From: Eubacteriales bacterium
GTDB taxonomy: Bacteria; Bacillota_A; Clostridia; Lachnospirales; Lachnospiraceae
Length of the DNA: 39,449 nt
Assembly: GCA_030533315.1 (NCBI GenBank)
Contig: JAUNJL010000017.1
Coordinates: 1-39,449, forward strand
Direction of reading: 5' to 3'
The notes beneath the pieces are model-generated. The model ran no database searches. It saw only the letters and a list, made by a program, of their open reading frames with translations, and was not told where the DNA came from. Below, piece by piece: positions 1 through 8,890 of the stretch; the stretch's first letter is position 1, and every line of letters starts with the position of its first letter. A program made the translations under genes and the position numbers.

Positions 1-25
1 CGATTTCATTACCATTTATCTCCAT
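1..25 (-). CDS. Start of an unidentified gene, cut by the window edge
   Basis: The minus strand has a GGGAGGGGG ribosome binding site (positions 34-42) eight bases before an ATG at 23-25, giving MEINGNEI before the window ends. An in-frame ATG further upstream lacks a comparable site. Only eight codons are visible, so no function can be given. If real, the gene diverges from the homocysteine methyltransferase. Confidence 0.35.
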
Positions 26-145
26 TTTGAAAATCCCCCTCCCAAAGATCGGGAACCGCCCTTTTACCAGAAAGACTGCAAAAAACACCGCCATAATCCC
101 AAAAGCACCCTTTTTTTGTTCCATATGGCCAATATCCTCCGCCTG

Positions 146-154
146 TGCTATAAT
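146..154 (+). promoter_or_regulatory. Extended -10 promoter for the homocysteine methyltransferase gene
   Basis: TGC followed directly by TATAAT (149-154) is an extended -10 element. The hexamer 17 bases upstream (126-131, TGGCCA) is a poor -35, as is common with extended -10 promoters. Transcription would start near 161, leaving a leader of about 28 nt that includes the AAAGGAGG site at 173-180. Confidence 0.7.
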
Positions 155-188
155 GGATTGATAATTGTGCATAAAGGAGGAACTCAAA

Positions 189-1061
189 ATGACCAGAGAA
201 GAATTTGCCGCCCTTTCCCAAGAGACCATCCTGCTGGACGGTGCCACCGGCTCCATGCTGATGGAGGCGGGGATGCCCAGGGGCATCTGCACGGAGCATT
301 GGGTGTTTTCCCATAAAGAAGTCCTTCATCAGATCCAGGAAGCCTACATCCAGGCGGGGAGCCGCATCATATGTGCTCCCACCTTCGGTGCCAACCGGAT
401 CAGCCTGTCCATGCACGGCCTGGAGGATCAGATCGGAATCCTCAACAAAACCCTGGCCGCATACGCCAAGGAGACGGCCCAGGGGAGGGCCTTCGTCGCC
501 GGGGACATGACCACCTCGGGGAAAATGATGGCTCCCGCCGGCGACCTTACCTACGAGAAAGCCTACGACATGTACTGTGAGCAGATCTCCCTCCTGGCCC
601 AGGGGGGCGTCGACCTGATCCTGGCGGAGACCATGATCAACATCGAGGAAGCCCTGGCCGCCGTGGACGCCTGCCAGAACACCTGTGACCTTCCCATTTT
701 GTGCACCATGACCGTGGATGCGGACGGCAGCATCTTCTCCGGCGGGAACGCCCTGGAAGCCGCCGTCTCCCTGGAGGCTGCCGGTGCGTCGGCGGTGGGA
801 GTCAACTGCTCCGTGGGGCCGGACCAGCTGGTGTCCGTGATCCGCACCATCCGGGAGGCCGTCTCCATCCCCGTGGTGGCAAAGCCCAATGCGGGGATGC
901 CCTTCATCGATTCCCAGGGCAGGGCCGTCTACGATATGACTCCCCAGGACTTTGCCCGCCACATGAAGGTCCTCACCCAGCAGGGCGCCTCCATCATCGG
1001 CGGCTGCTGCGGCACCACCCCCGCCTTTATCAAGGCTGTGGCGGATCTGCTGGAGCTTTGA
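189..1061 (+). CDS. Homocysteine S-methyltransferase family protein (MetH N-terminal-type module)
   Basis: This 290-residue protein is one Hcy-binding TIM barrel, the module that activates homocysteine thiolate on zinc for methyl transfer to methionine. The N-terminal DGATGSML motif is at residues 17-24. The three zinc ligands are visible: C207 in GVNCSVGP and the pair C273-C274 in GGCCGTTP near the C-terminus. There is no folate, cobalamin or activation domain, so it is either a stand-alone enzyme using S-methylmethionine, betaine or a similar donor, or the Hcy subunit of a split methionine synthase. The sequence cannot decide which. The ATG at 189 is chosen over an upstream in-frame ATG at 165 because AAAGGAGG lies 8 bases before it. 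It has its own promoter and is the only plus-strand protein gene recognised in the window, converging on the DUF362 gene. Confidence 0.9.
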   Translation: MTREEFAALSQETILLDGATGSMLMEAGMPRGICTEHWVFSHKEVLHQIQEAYIQAGSRIICAPTFGANRISLSMHGLEDQIGILNKTLAAYAKETAQGRAFVAGDMTTSGKMMAPAGDLTYEKAYDMYCEQISLLAQGGVDLILAETMINIEEALAAVDACQNTCDLPILCTMTVDADGSIFSGGNALEAAVSLEAAGASAVGVNCSVGPDQLVSVIRTIREAVSIPVVAKPNAGMPFIDSQGRAVYDMTPQDFARHMKVLTQQGASIIGGCCGTTPAFIKAVADLLEL

Positions 1062-1111
1062 CCTGGGGGCGGCTTCCCCGCTTCCCCAAAAGAGCTCTCG
1101 GCTCCACTGCC

Positions 1112-1160
1112 AAAAAATCCCCCTCCCGAAGCCTTCACCTGGCTTGGGAGAGGGATTTTT
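1112..1160. terminator. Bidirectional rho-independent terminator
   Basis: An A-run, a GC-rich stem (TCCCcCTCCCgAAGCC pairing with GGCTTGGGAGAGGGA) and a T-run make a hairpin that works in both directions. It ends the plus-strand homocysteine methyltransferase and the long minus-strand pot operon. It touches the TAA stop of the DUF362 gene at 1160-1162. Confidence 0.88.
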
Positions 1161-2299
1161 TATTTTACCTTGATGGCCTTTTGGGGACACATCTCCTGGC
1201 AGCAGAAGCACCGGATACACCTTTTGTAATCATAGACCGGCGGCTGATCCCTGCCTTTGCGGAAATCCACCGCCTTTTCCGGCACGGGGCAGCTCTTCAC
1301 GCAGATGCCGCAGCGGATGCACCTGTCCGCCAGGATATAAGGCTTCTTCTGGAAAAGCTTCAGGGCAGAGGCCATACGGCTCCAAATGTTCCTCCTGTGC
1401 ACCTGGCGGTCCACCTGAAAGCCGGGATTGCCGTAGGTCTTCACCGCCTCCTCCATGGAGATCTCCCCGCCGTCCGGCAGGAGGAGGCAGATTTCCTCCT
1501 CCCTGCAGGTCCCCAGCCCCATCTTCTCCCCGTGGTAATTGGTGGGGATCAGATATGGATCCACATGCACCAGGCGGGCGAACACACCATCCAGCGCCAC
1601 CGGATCTCTGGACAAGAGCATCACGTTCATGGCCACCGGATCCCCGGAGCCAGGCCCGTTTCCCTCCATGGCCACAATGCCGTCCATCAGATACAGCCTG
1701 GGTCCTACCATCCGATTCAGATCGACCAGCATCCGGGCAAAGCTGTCGGCGCTTGGGTATTTCACATGGCCCATGGCCTTGTTCCTGCCGTACACGAAGC
1801 CGTAGCTGTTCTTCACCGCACCGGTCAGCCTCTCCAGGGCGTGCGTCTTCATCTTGGAAAGGGAGATGACGCAGTCCGCCTCCAAAAGCTCCTTAGGAAG
1901 GACGAACTCCTTCGCCTGGGTGCCCTGGGGATAGGGACAGACCTCCCCCTGGGAAAACTCGATGGCCGGTATGTCATAATCCCTTAGATAATCGTCCATG
2001 CCGGTCCCCCGGATGATCCGCTCCACCGTCCCGTGGCCGCAGGAATCTGAAAGGACGATCCTCTCATAGCCCTCTTCCCGAAGAAGCCTGGCAAAGGCTC
2101 CCACCACCACCGGATGGGTGATCACCGCCCGCTCCACCTCCGCCTGCTTCAAAAGATTGGGCTTCAGCAGGATTTTTTCCTCTTTTCCGATCAGAGACGA
2201 AAGCCCGCCCAAAAGCTCCAGCCCTTTTTTGATCTGCCGGTATATGTTCTCTTCCTCATAAGCGGTACAGGGAAGTATGATCACCTTGCTTTTTTCCAT
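1160..2299 (-). CDS. DUF362 domain protein with C-terminal 2x[4Fe-4S] ferredoxin domain
   Basis: A 379-residue protein. Residues 1 to about 300 match the DUF362 family, whose biochemical role is unknown; typical stretches are LLKPNLLK, SLSKMKTHALERLTGAVKN and MDGIVAMEGNGP. The C-terminus holds two ferredoxin clusters of CxxCxxCxxxCP form (CIRCGICVKSCP and CIRCFCCQEMCP), which should bind two [4Fe-4S] clusters. No signal peptide or membrane segment is seen, so it is probably a cytosolic redox protein. It starts 31 bases after the ptsI stop with an AAGGAGG site and appears to be the last gene of the pot operon. A link to polyamine uptake is only positional. Confidence 0.85.
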   Translation of the reverse strand: MEKSKVIILPCTAYEEENIYRQIKKGLELLGGLSSLIGKEEKILLKPNLLKQAEVERAVITHPVVVGAFARLLREEGYERIVLSDSCGHGTVERIIRGTGMDDYLRDYDIPAIEFSQGEVCPYPQGTQAKEFVLPKELLEADCVISLSKMKTHALERLTGAVKNSYGFVYGRNKAMGHVKYPSADSFARMLVDLNRMVGPRLYLMDGIVAMEGNGPGSGDPVAMNVMLLSRDPVALDGVFARLVHVDPYLIPTNYHGEKMGLGTCREEEICLLLPDGGEISMEEAVKTYGNPGFQVDRQVHRRNIWSRMASALKLFQKKPYILADRCIRCGICVKSCPVPEKAVDFRKGRDQPPVYDYKRCIRCFCCQEMCPQKAIKVK

Positions 2300-2330
2300 A
2301 ATCCTCCTTTTGCCCTTCCTCTCGAAGGGC

Positions 2331-3968
2331 CTACAGGGACAATCTGCCGCCGGTCTCCTCCTTCAGGTCCACGGACCGCAGCACCTTGCGCAGCGGAAGG
2401 ATGCAGGCCGGCACCACGGACAGAAAATCCACGCCCATGCGGAGAAATTCCCCGGTCATGGAGGTGTCTGCCGCCAGCTCGCCGCAGATCCCCACCGGCT
2501 TCCCCTCGGCGTGTCCCGCCTCCACCACCATGCGGATCATGGACAGCACCGCCGGGTGATGGTCGTTGTATTTTTTCCGGAGCCGGGGGTTCTGCCGGTC
2601 CATGGCCAGTGCATACTGGGTAAGATCGTTTGTTCCCAGGCTCAAAAAGTCCACCCTCCGGGCGATCTCCCGGCTGATCATCACCGCCGCCGGGGTCTCC
2701 ACCATGATCCCCATCTTCAAAGGCCCAAAGGGGATCTCCTTCTCCGTAAGCTCCTCCCGGATCCCCCGGGCAATGGAGAGAATCTCCTCCACCTCCTCCA
2801 GGGAAGAGATCATGGGAAACAGCACCGCAAAATTCCCATAGGCGGATGCCCGGTAAACGGCTCTCAGCTGATCCGTCAGGATCCCCCGGTCGTCCAAAAG
2901 CAGGCGGATGCCCCGGTTTCCCATAAGGGGATTGGGCTCATCCTCAAAATCCAGGTAATTCACGGTCCGATCCGTCCCCAGATCCACCACCCGGACCACT
3001 GCGGGCTTCTCCCTCATGACCTCCGCCATCTGCTTGTAGGCCAAAAACAGGTCGTTCTCCTTCGGACGCTCCTTTTTTCCCAGATACTGAAACTCGCTCC
3101 GCAGAAGGCCGATGCCGGCGGCTCCGTAGTAAACGGCGCTGCCCAGGTCGTCCAGGTCGCTGATGTTTGCGTAGATGTGCACCTCCCTACCGTCCAGGGT
3201 CTCATCCCGCTCATCCTTCAGCTTCAGGAGCTCCTCCCGCTCCTCCATATCCGACCTTCTCCGGATCTCATACTCCAGCTTCAGCTCCTCACTGGGCCGA
3301 AGGTAAAGGCTGCCCGTGTAGCCGTCCACCACAGCCTCCTCCCCTTCCCAGTCCTCATCGATGGAGATCCCCACGATGGAAGGGATCCCCATGGTTCTTG
3401 CCAGGATGGAGACGTGGGACAGCTCAGAGCCATCCCTGGTCACCACCGCCAGCAGCATATCCTTGTTCATCTCCATGATCTCCACGGGAGACAGGCTTTC
3501 CGCCGCCAGGATCACCGGGGTGTCCCCCAGACTGATCCTGGGCTCCATGCCGCCCAGGGCCTCCTCCAGGCGAAGGGACACCTCCGCCACGTCCCGGATC
3601 CTCTTTTGGAACACCGGATCCTCCAGCTCCCGAAAGGTAGAGGTCAGCTCGTCCCTGGTGGTGGACACCGCATAGGCGGCGCTCACCTTCTCCCCTGCGA
3701 TCATGCTTTCCACGGCTCTCACGAAGCTTCCCCCGTCCAGAGCCCGGGCCTGCTCCAGATAGAGCTCTCCCTCCTGCTCGTCCCGCCTGCCCTCGTACAG
3801 CTCTCTCAGCTTGTCCAGGACCTTCAGTCTGGCGGTGCGGAAGCTTTTCAGCTCCGTCTTCACATCCTTTGCCATATAACGGCTGATCCTGCCCTCTTTC
3901 TTCTGGTAATAACGGATTTTTCCAATGGCGATCCCCGAAAAGGTGGACGTGCCCTTAAATATTTCCAT
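2331..3968 (-). CDS. ptsI: Phosphoenolpyruvate-protein phosphotransferase (Enzyme I), divergent
   Basis: A 545-residue protein with the Enzyme I layout: N-terminal HPr-binding and phosphohistidine domain (to about 225), then the PEP-binding barrel. The active-site histidine is H185 in GSELSHVSILAR, where most Enzymes I have GGRTSH. PEP and magnesium residues are kept: R290 (GLLRSEF), R326, E424 (VETP), D448 (GTNDLTQY), R458 and C495 (GICGELAAD). The usual GGDK segment is GTDR. The ATG at 3966-3968 gives the normal MEIFKGTSTFSGIAIG start and has AGGGGG 8 bases upstream; the longer in-frame start at 3989 lacks a site. It follows potD by 45 bases, and no HPr or EII gene is in the window. It may be a second Enzyme I serving something other than sugar uptake. 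Confidence 0.88.
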   Translation of the reverse strand: MEIFKGTSTFSGIAIGKIRYYQKKEGRISRYMAKDVKTELKSFRTARLKVLDKLRELYEGRRDEQEGELYLEQARALDGGSFVRAVESMIAGEKVSAAYAVSTTRDELTSTFRELEDPVFQKRIRDVAEVSLRLEEALGGMEPRISLGDTPVILAAESLSPVEIMEMNKDMLLAVVTRDGSELSHVSILARTMGIPSIVGISIDEDWEGEEAVVDGYTGSLYLRPSEELKLEYEIRRRSDMEEREELLKLKDERDETLDGREVHIYANISDLDDLGSAVYYGAAGIGLLRSEFQYLGKKERPKENDLFLAYKQMAEVMREKPAVVRVVDLGTDRTVNYLDFEDEPNPLMGNRGIRLLLDDRGILTDQLRAVYRASAYGNFAVLFPMISSLEEVEEILSIARGIREELTEKEIPFGPLKMGIMVETPAAVMISREIARRVDFLSLGTNDLTQYALAMDRQNPRLRKKYNDHHPAVLSMIRMVVEAGHAEGKPVGICGELAADTSMTGEFLRMGVDFLSVVPACILPLRKVLRSVDLKEETGGRLSL

Positions 3969-4013
3969 CCCTGGTACCCCCTGGGTCATTTTCTTTCGTT
4001 CTTTGATGGTTCC

Positions 4014-5042
4014 TTAATCGCAGGCAGCCTTGAACTCTGTCCAGTTCTTGTTGTACTGCTCGTCTGCCTCGGCGCTCACGTTCTGGATGATCTCACCCTT
4101 CGTCACGCTGTCCGGCACGACCAGATCCGGGTTCACCAGATCGTCCGCCGCCTTGTTGGTGCAGTAGTAGCCGATGAAGTCAAAGCACTTTGCCGCAACC
4201 TCCGGCTCCAGGATGTAATTGACAAACTGGTAGGCCGCTTCTTTATTGGGCGCCTGGCTGGGGATGAACATGCCCATGATGCCAAATCCCAGTCCCTCCT
4301 TGGGATATACCACCTTCAGATCCGGGTTCTCCCCAAGAACCGTAGTCACCTGGGAGGTGTACAAGAAGGCTGCGGAAGCCTCGCCGTTTAAGAGGGCGTC
4401 CTGGGTGTTGTCGTCCTGGATCAGGCGCACGTTGGGAGCCAGCTCCAGAAGCTTCTCTCCCGTCTCCTTGATGGAATCCACGTCCTCGTCATTCATGCTC
4501 TTTCCCAGGGTCAGACCCGTGATGCCGTTGATCACCCGGTAATTTGCCGTCAGGGCCACGCTGTCCTCAAGAGAGGGATCCCACAGATCCTCGTAGCCGT
4601 CCATTTCCATGTCCACCAGCTCCGGATCGTACACGATAAGGGGAATGCCCGCCCCGTAAGGCACGGTGTACTCGTCGTCGGGATCGTAGAACTGCCCCTG
4701 ATACAAAGGATTGATGTTCTCAAAATTGGTGAGGGTGTCCTTGTCCAGCTTCTCCGCAAGTCCTTCCTGGATCACCTTTTCCAGGATGTAATCGTCGGCA
4801 ATGACCACGTCGTAGTCGCCGCCCTCCGCCATGGAAACCTTCTCCAGCATGGTCTCATCCGTGTCAAAGTTGGAGTAGATCAGCTTGATCCCCGTCTCCT
4901 CCTGGAAACCGTCCAGAACCTCCTGGGGGAACATGCCCTCCCAGGTATAAAGCACCATCTCGTTGTCATCGGCGTACACCGGCACCGCAAAGGTGGCTGC
5001 GGCGGCCGCACACAAAAGTCCTGCCAATACTCGTCTTCTCAT
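4014..5042 (-). CDS. potD: PotD-like extracellular solute-binding protein
   Basis: A 342-residue family 1 binding protein related to PotD. Residues 1-24 form a Sec signal peptide (MRRR, hydrophobic core, VYA before DD). There is no good lipobox: the only early cysteine, C11, is preceded by GLL. Compared with E. coli PotD, residues known to hold spermidine appear changed: E171 aligns with V170, W255 with G254 and D257 with M256, by eye. The tryptophan of the YNW motif is kept (YTWEGMFP). It may therefore bind something other than a polyamine. The start has AAGGAG 7 bases upstream. It sits 103 bases after the potCD fusion and could serve the first permease set, which has no binding protein of its own. 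Confidence 0.85.
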   Translation of the reverse strand: MRRRVLAGLLCAAAAATFAVPVYADDNEMVLYTWEGMFPQEVLDGFQEETGIKLIYSNFDTDETMLEKVSMAEGGDYDVVIADDYILEKVIQEGLAEKLDKDTLTNFENINPLYQGQFYDPDDEYTVPYGAGIPLIVYDPELVDMEMDGYEDLWDPSLEDSVALTANYRVINGITGLTLGKSMNDEDVDSIKETGEKLLELAPNVRLIQDDNTQDALLNGEASAAFLYTSQVTTVLGENPDLKVVYPKEGLGFGIMGMFIPSQAPNKEAAYQFVNYILEPEVAAKCFDFIGYYCTNKAADDLVNPDLVVPDSVTKGEIIQNVSAEADEQYNKNWTEFKAACD

Positions 5043-5077
5043 CTTTCTTCTCCTTTTCTGAAAAATTCGTCCCCGTC

Positions 5078-5133
5078 GGCGGAAGCCTCCCGCCCCTCCG
5101 GAAAACGTCTATTGCCACTGCCCCAAGGGGCAG
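5078..5133. other. Two hairpins between potCD and potD
   Basis: A perfect 16-base palindrome CTGCCCCAAGGGGCAG (5118-5133) and a second inverted repeat, GGCGGAA with TCCCGCC around GCC (5078-5094), fill much of the 103-base gap. Neither is followed by a T-run on the minus strand, so they look like mRNA processing or stabilising structures that could set potD expression apart from its upstream genes. This role is inferred. Confidence 0.45.
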
Positions 5134-5145
5134 GTACAACCCTGG

Positions 5146-6999
5146 TCATCCCTGCTCCGCCTTGATCTTGGTCCACAGCTGGGCATACAGCTGCTTCACC
5201 TTTGGCTCCTGATAGCCAAAGATCTCGCTGTCCGGGTTTTCGTCGTCTGGAATGTAGGCGTCGATCCCCTCATAATCCTCCGTGACCATGGTCTCGTAGG
5301 CGCTGCCCACAGTAGAAGTATACCCTACTTCCCTCGTGTTGGAAAGAGCAGAATTTTCATCCAGCATAAAATCGATGAATTTGTGGGCCAGCTCCACCTC
5401 GCCGCAGTCCCTGGTGATGACCATGGCGTCATACCAAAGGTTGGTCCCCTGATCCGGGGTGAAATAATCCATCTGGGGATTCTCGCTGATGATGTAGGAG
5501 GCGTCCCCGGAATACACCACGGCCATGGCCTTGTTGCCGGAGATCATGTTGTCCATGATGTCGTCCCCCGCATAGATGGGATTCATGGTGTTCCTCTGAT
5601 CGATGAGCCACTCAAAGGCCTCCTGGATCTCCTCCTCGTCGGTGGTGTTCATGGAATAGCCCAGGGCCTTCAGGGCCACCATGAAGGAATCCCTCTCCGA
5701 ATCGTACATATAAATCTCATTTTTATACTTGGGATTCCTAAGGATCTCCCATCCTTCCTTCAAATCCTCCCGATCCACCACTGCAGTGTCGTACAGGATC
5801 CCCACGGTGCCCCAGAAATAAGGACAGGAATACCGGTTGCCCGGGTCATAGCCGCAGTTCATCACCTGGGGAAGGAGATTGTCCCTGTTGGGGATCAGAT
5901 CCCAGTCCAGATACTGGAGGTACTCCTCCTTGACCAGCCGCTGGATCATATAGTCCGAGGGGATGAGCACGTCGTAGGACTCTCCCCCCGACAGCTTGGT
6001 GTACATCATCTCATTGGACTCGAAGGTCTCGTAGACGATGGTACAGTTGTTTTCCCTCTCAAAATCCTCCAGAAGGGAAAGGTCCATGTACTCTCCCGCA
6101 TTGTACACCTTCAGCACATGACTCCCTCCTGACGCCCGGCCCATAAAAAAGAGTCCCGCTCCCAGCGCCGCCGCCAGGATCCAGGAGGTTCCCCTTACCA
6201 GGCGCCTGTTCAGCCTTCCGGAATAACGATCCATCAGCCTTGGCAGCACGTTTGCCAGGATCAGCACCAGGGCGATGACCAGGATCACGATGGTGGACAG
6301 GGCGTTGATGGTGGGATTGATCCGCTTCGTCATGTTGTAGACCACGATGGAGATGTTCTTCACCCCGTTTCCCGACACAAAATAGGAAATGACGAAATCA
6401 TCAAAGGACATGGTAAAGGCCAGAAGGGCACCGGCAAAGATCCCCTCCTTGATCATGGGCACAATCACCTTGGTCAGGGCCTGATAAGGCGTGGCCCCCA
6501 GGTCCATGGCCGCATTGGCCAGATTGGGATCCAGGCTTCGCACCTTGGGATACACGCTGGTGATCACGTAGGGCGTGCAAAAGGCGATGTGGGCAAGGAG
6601 CATGGTAAGATACCCCTTGCGGAAACCGATGGAGGAAAAAAGCAGCATCAGGCCGATGGCCGTCACGATGTCCGGGTTCAGGATGGGAAGGTTGTTGATG
6701 TTCAGCAGCAGCTCCCGAAGCACCTTCCGGGATTTCCCAAGCCCGATGGCCGTGATGGTGCCGATGACCGTGGAGATCACCGTCGCCAGGATGGCCACGG
6801 TCAGGGACACGTACACCGCCTTGCTCACCTCCACGTTGTTGATCAGCTCCTGATACCACCGCATGGAAAAGCCGGTGAATCTGGTAAGAGACTTAGACGA
6901 ATTAAAGGAAAAAACCATCGTCACCAGGATCGGAAGATAAAAAAACACCAGGCACAGAAGCACATAAAATCTGGAAAAAAAGCCGTTCTTTTGTTTCAT
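5146..6999 (-). CDS. potC: PotC-PotD fusion: polyamine ABC permease with tethered binding domain
   Basis: A 617-residue protein in two parts. Residues 1 to about 260 are a PotC-type permease with six predicted membrane segments and the EAA loop NAAMDLGATPYQAL (162-175), which contacts the ATPase. A seventh hydrophobic segment (272-287) then places residues from about 294 onward outside the cell as a PotD domain. This domain keeps polyamine contacts: R436-D437 match R170-E171 of E. coli PotD, and W522 and D524 (LWYDAMV) match W255 and D257. PYFWGT (393-398) is also typical. The frame is open through the junction. AGGAGG lies 8 bases before the ATG and overlaps the potB2 stop region. Fusing the binding protein to the permease keeps it at the membrane of a Gram-positive cell. 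Confidence 0.9.
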   Translation of the reverse strand: MKQKNGFFSRFYVLLCLVFFYLPILVTMVFSFNSSKSLTRFTGFSMRWYQELINNVEVSKAVYVSLTVAILATVISTVIGTITAIGLGKSRKVLRELLLNINNLPILNPDIVTAIGLMLLFSSIGFRKGYLTMLLAHIAFCTPYVITSVYPKVRSLDPNLANAAMDLGATPYQALTKVIVPMIKEGIFAGALLAFTMSFDDFVISYFVSGNGVKNISIVVYNMTKRINPTINALSTIVILVIALVLILANVLPRLMDRYSGRLNRRLVRGTSWILAAALGAGLFFMGRASGGSHVLKVYNAGEYMDLSLLEDFERENNCTIVYETFESNEMMYTKLSGGESYDVLIPSDYMIQRLVKEEYLQYLDWDLIPNRDNLLPQVMNCGYDPGNRYSCPYFWGTVGILYDTAVVDREDLKEGWEILRNPKYKNEIYMYDSERDSFMVALKALGYSMNTTDEEEIQEAFEWLIDQRNTMNPIYAGDDIMDNMISGNKAMAVVYSGDASYIISENPQMDYFTPDQGTNLWYDAMVITRDCGEVELAHKFIDFMLDENSALSNTREVGYTSTVGSAYETMVTEDYEGIDAYIPDDENPDSEIFGYQEPKVKQLYAQLWTKIKAEQG

Positions 7000-7011
7000 C
7001 CCTCTGTCCTC

Positions 7012-7830
7012 CTATTCGTCCTGCTTATCCATACGCTTCATCAGTCCCATAAAGATCAGAATGAGCACCGCCAGGATCATGGAAATGGCGCTGCCGAAAT
7101 TCCAGTCTCCCACGGAGATGAACTGAGACTCGATCAGGTTTCCGATGAGCATGTACTGTCCGCCTCCCAAAAGCTTGGGAATGACAAACGAGGAGATTGC
7201 CAGAAGGAACACCATCATGATGCCGTTGACCACCCCCGGTATGGACAGCTTCCAGGTCACCTTCCAGAAGGTCTGGAAGGGGTTGGCCCCAAGGTCGTAG
7301 GCCGCCTCCACCAGGGACTTGTCCATCTTGTTCAGGGAGGTGTGGATGGGAATGATCATAAAGGGCATAAAATTGCAGATCAGACCCAGCATCACGGAAA
7401 AATCCGTGTACATCATGGGAAGGGGTCCGATCCCCAGAAAGGACAGCATGTGATTGATGATCCCGTTGTCCGCCAAAAGATTCATCCAGGCATAGGTGCG
7501 CAGCAGCATGTTGATCCACATGGGGATGGTCACCAGAAGGATGAGAAGGCTCTGGGCCCTCTCAGAGCACTTTGCGATAAAATAGGCCAGGGGATAGCCC
7601 AGCACCAGACAGATGAAGGTGGTGAGCAGCCCCAGCCGGAAGGACTTCAGGATCACGTTCAGGTACGTGGCCTCCAGGAATTTCCCGAAGTTGCTCCAGG
7701 TAAAGGAGAAGGTCAGAACCTCGTTTCCTTCCTGGGTGAAGGCGTAGAGAACGATCAGGATCAGTGGGATGACCAGGATCGCCGCCGCCCAGATGAAATA
7801 GGGGAGGATCAGCCTCCGAAACTGCTTCAT
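7012..7830 (-). CDS. potB: Spermidine/putrescine ABC transporter permease PotB (set 2)
   Basis: A 272-residue inner permease subunit with six hydrophobic segments. The first is at about residues 8-30 and the last ends near KRMDKQDE at the C-terminus. The EAA loop is VEAAYDLGANPFQTFWKV. It should pair with the PotCD fusion to form the channel and couple to PotA2. Its ATG overlaps the potA2 stop by one base (TGATG), a sign of translational coupling, and its stop is 12 bases before potCD. PotB and PotC families are easily confused, but gene order and the N-terminal form support PotB. Confidence 0.9.
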   Translation of the reverse strand: MKQFRRLILPYFIWAAAILVIPLILIVLYAFTQEGNEVLTFSFTWSNFGKFLEATYLNVILKSFRLGLLTTFICLVLGYPLAYFIAKCSERAQSLLILLVTIPMWINMLLRTYAWMNLLADNGIINHMLSFLGIGPLPMMYTDFSVMLGLICNFMPFMIIPIHTSLNKMDKSLVEAAYDLGANPFQTFWKVTWKLSIPGVVNGIMMVFLLAISSFVIPKLLGGGQYMLIGNLIESQFISVGDWNFGSAISMILAVLILIFMGLMKRMDKQDE

Positions 7831-8873
7831 CAGTAAGCCCCCATCGGATACATCACGTGGATATCCTCCGGCCCGAACTTCAGGCCGACCCTGCGTCCCA
7901 CTTCCGCGTAGTCGGTCGTCTGCACCTTGTAGGTGCGGAGCTCGGTCTCAATGAGGATCTCGTAATGAACCCCCTTGAAGGTAATGTTCCGCACGACCCC
8001 GTGGATCTTTGCCTCCTCCGGCTCCACGATGTCCAGATCCTCTGGCCGGAGAACCACCTCGATCTCCTCCATGTCCTCAAAGCCCTTGTCCACGCATGGG
8101 AACTGAAACCCATCAAACTCCACCAGGAAATCCTTGACCATGATCCCCTCGATGATGTTGGACTCCCCGATAAAGCTGGCCACGAACCGGTTCTCCGGCT
8201 CATTGTAGATGTCGGTGGGGGAACCGATCTGCTGGATCTCCCCGTTATTCATGACCACCACCGTGTCAGACATGGAAAGGGCCTCCTCCTGGTCATGGGT
8301 GACGTAGATAAAGGTGATCCCCACCTCCTGCTGGATCTTTTTCAGCTCGATCTGCATCTGCTTGCGGATCTTGGCGTCCAGGGCCCCCAGGGGCTCGTCC
8401 AGAAGGAGCACCTTGGGCTCATTGACCAGGGCCCTGGCAATGGCCACCCGCTGCTGCTGTCCCCCGGAAAGAAGGGTCACGTCCCTTTTTTCAAAGCCCT
8501 CCAACCCCACCATCTTCAGCATCTTTTCCACCTTCTGGGCGATGACGGATTTGTCCATCTTCTTCAGGTTCAGACCGAAGGCGATGTTGTCCGCCACGTT
8601 CAGATGGGGAAACAGGGCGTACTTCTGAAAAACCGTGTTTACCTCCCGCTTGTAGGGGGGAAGCTTGGAGATCTCGATCCCGTTGAACAGCACCTCTCCG
8701 CCGCTGGGCTCGTCAAAGCCGGCGATGATCCGAAGGGTGGTGGTCTTTCCACAGCCGCTGGGGCCTAAAAGAGTGAGAAACTCATTTTCGCAGATATCCA
8801 GGTTGATCCCCCGGAGCACCTGCTGGTCATCGAAATTCTTCGTGAGATTTTTCAATTCGATCAGCTTGTTCAT
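7830..8873 (-). CDS. potA: Polyamine ABC transporter ATPase PotA (set 2)
   Basis: A 347-residue ATPase. Walker A is GPSGCGKTT (37-45), the ABC signature LSGGQ is at 135-139, and Walker B is VLLLDEP (155-161). A C-terminal TOBE-type regulatory domain (about 240-347) marks the PotA/MalK subclass. The reading frame continues upstream, but [10 protein letters not shown] at 8873 is the right start because GGAGG lies 8 bases before it and the family begins there. It follows potC1 by 17 bases and overlaps potB2 by one base. It would power PotB2 and PotCD, although exchange with the first set cannot be ruled out. Confidence 0.93.
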   Translation of the reverse strand: MNKLIELKNLTKNFDDQQVLRGINLDICENEFLTLLGPSGCGKTTTLRIIAGFDEPSGGEVLFNGIEISKLPPYKREVNTVFQKYALFPHLNVADNIAFGLNLKKMDKSVIAQKVEKMLKMVGLEGFEKRDVTLLSGGQQQRVAIARALVNEPKVLLLDEPLGALDAKIRKQMQIELKKIQQEVGITFIYVTHDQEEALSMSDTVVVMNNGEIQQIGSPTDIYNEPENRFVASFIGESNIIEGIMVKDFLVEFDGFQFPCVDKGFEDMEEIEVVLRPEDLDIVEPEEAKIHGVVRNITFKGVHYEILIETELRTYKVQTTDYAEVGRRVGLKFGPEDIHVMYPMGAY

Positions 8874-8890
8874 ACTTTTTTCCTCCGCAT

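Noticed and set aside
9..1220. 403-codon open frame on the minus strand over the homocysteine methyltransferase
   Set aside because: It is a GC-rich shadow frame with low-complexity G/D/H-rich translation and no family match; the plus-strand gene has a promoter, ribosome binding site and clear motifs.
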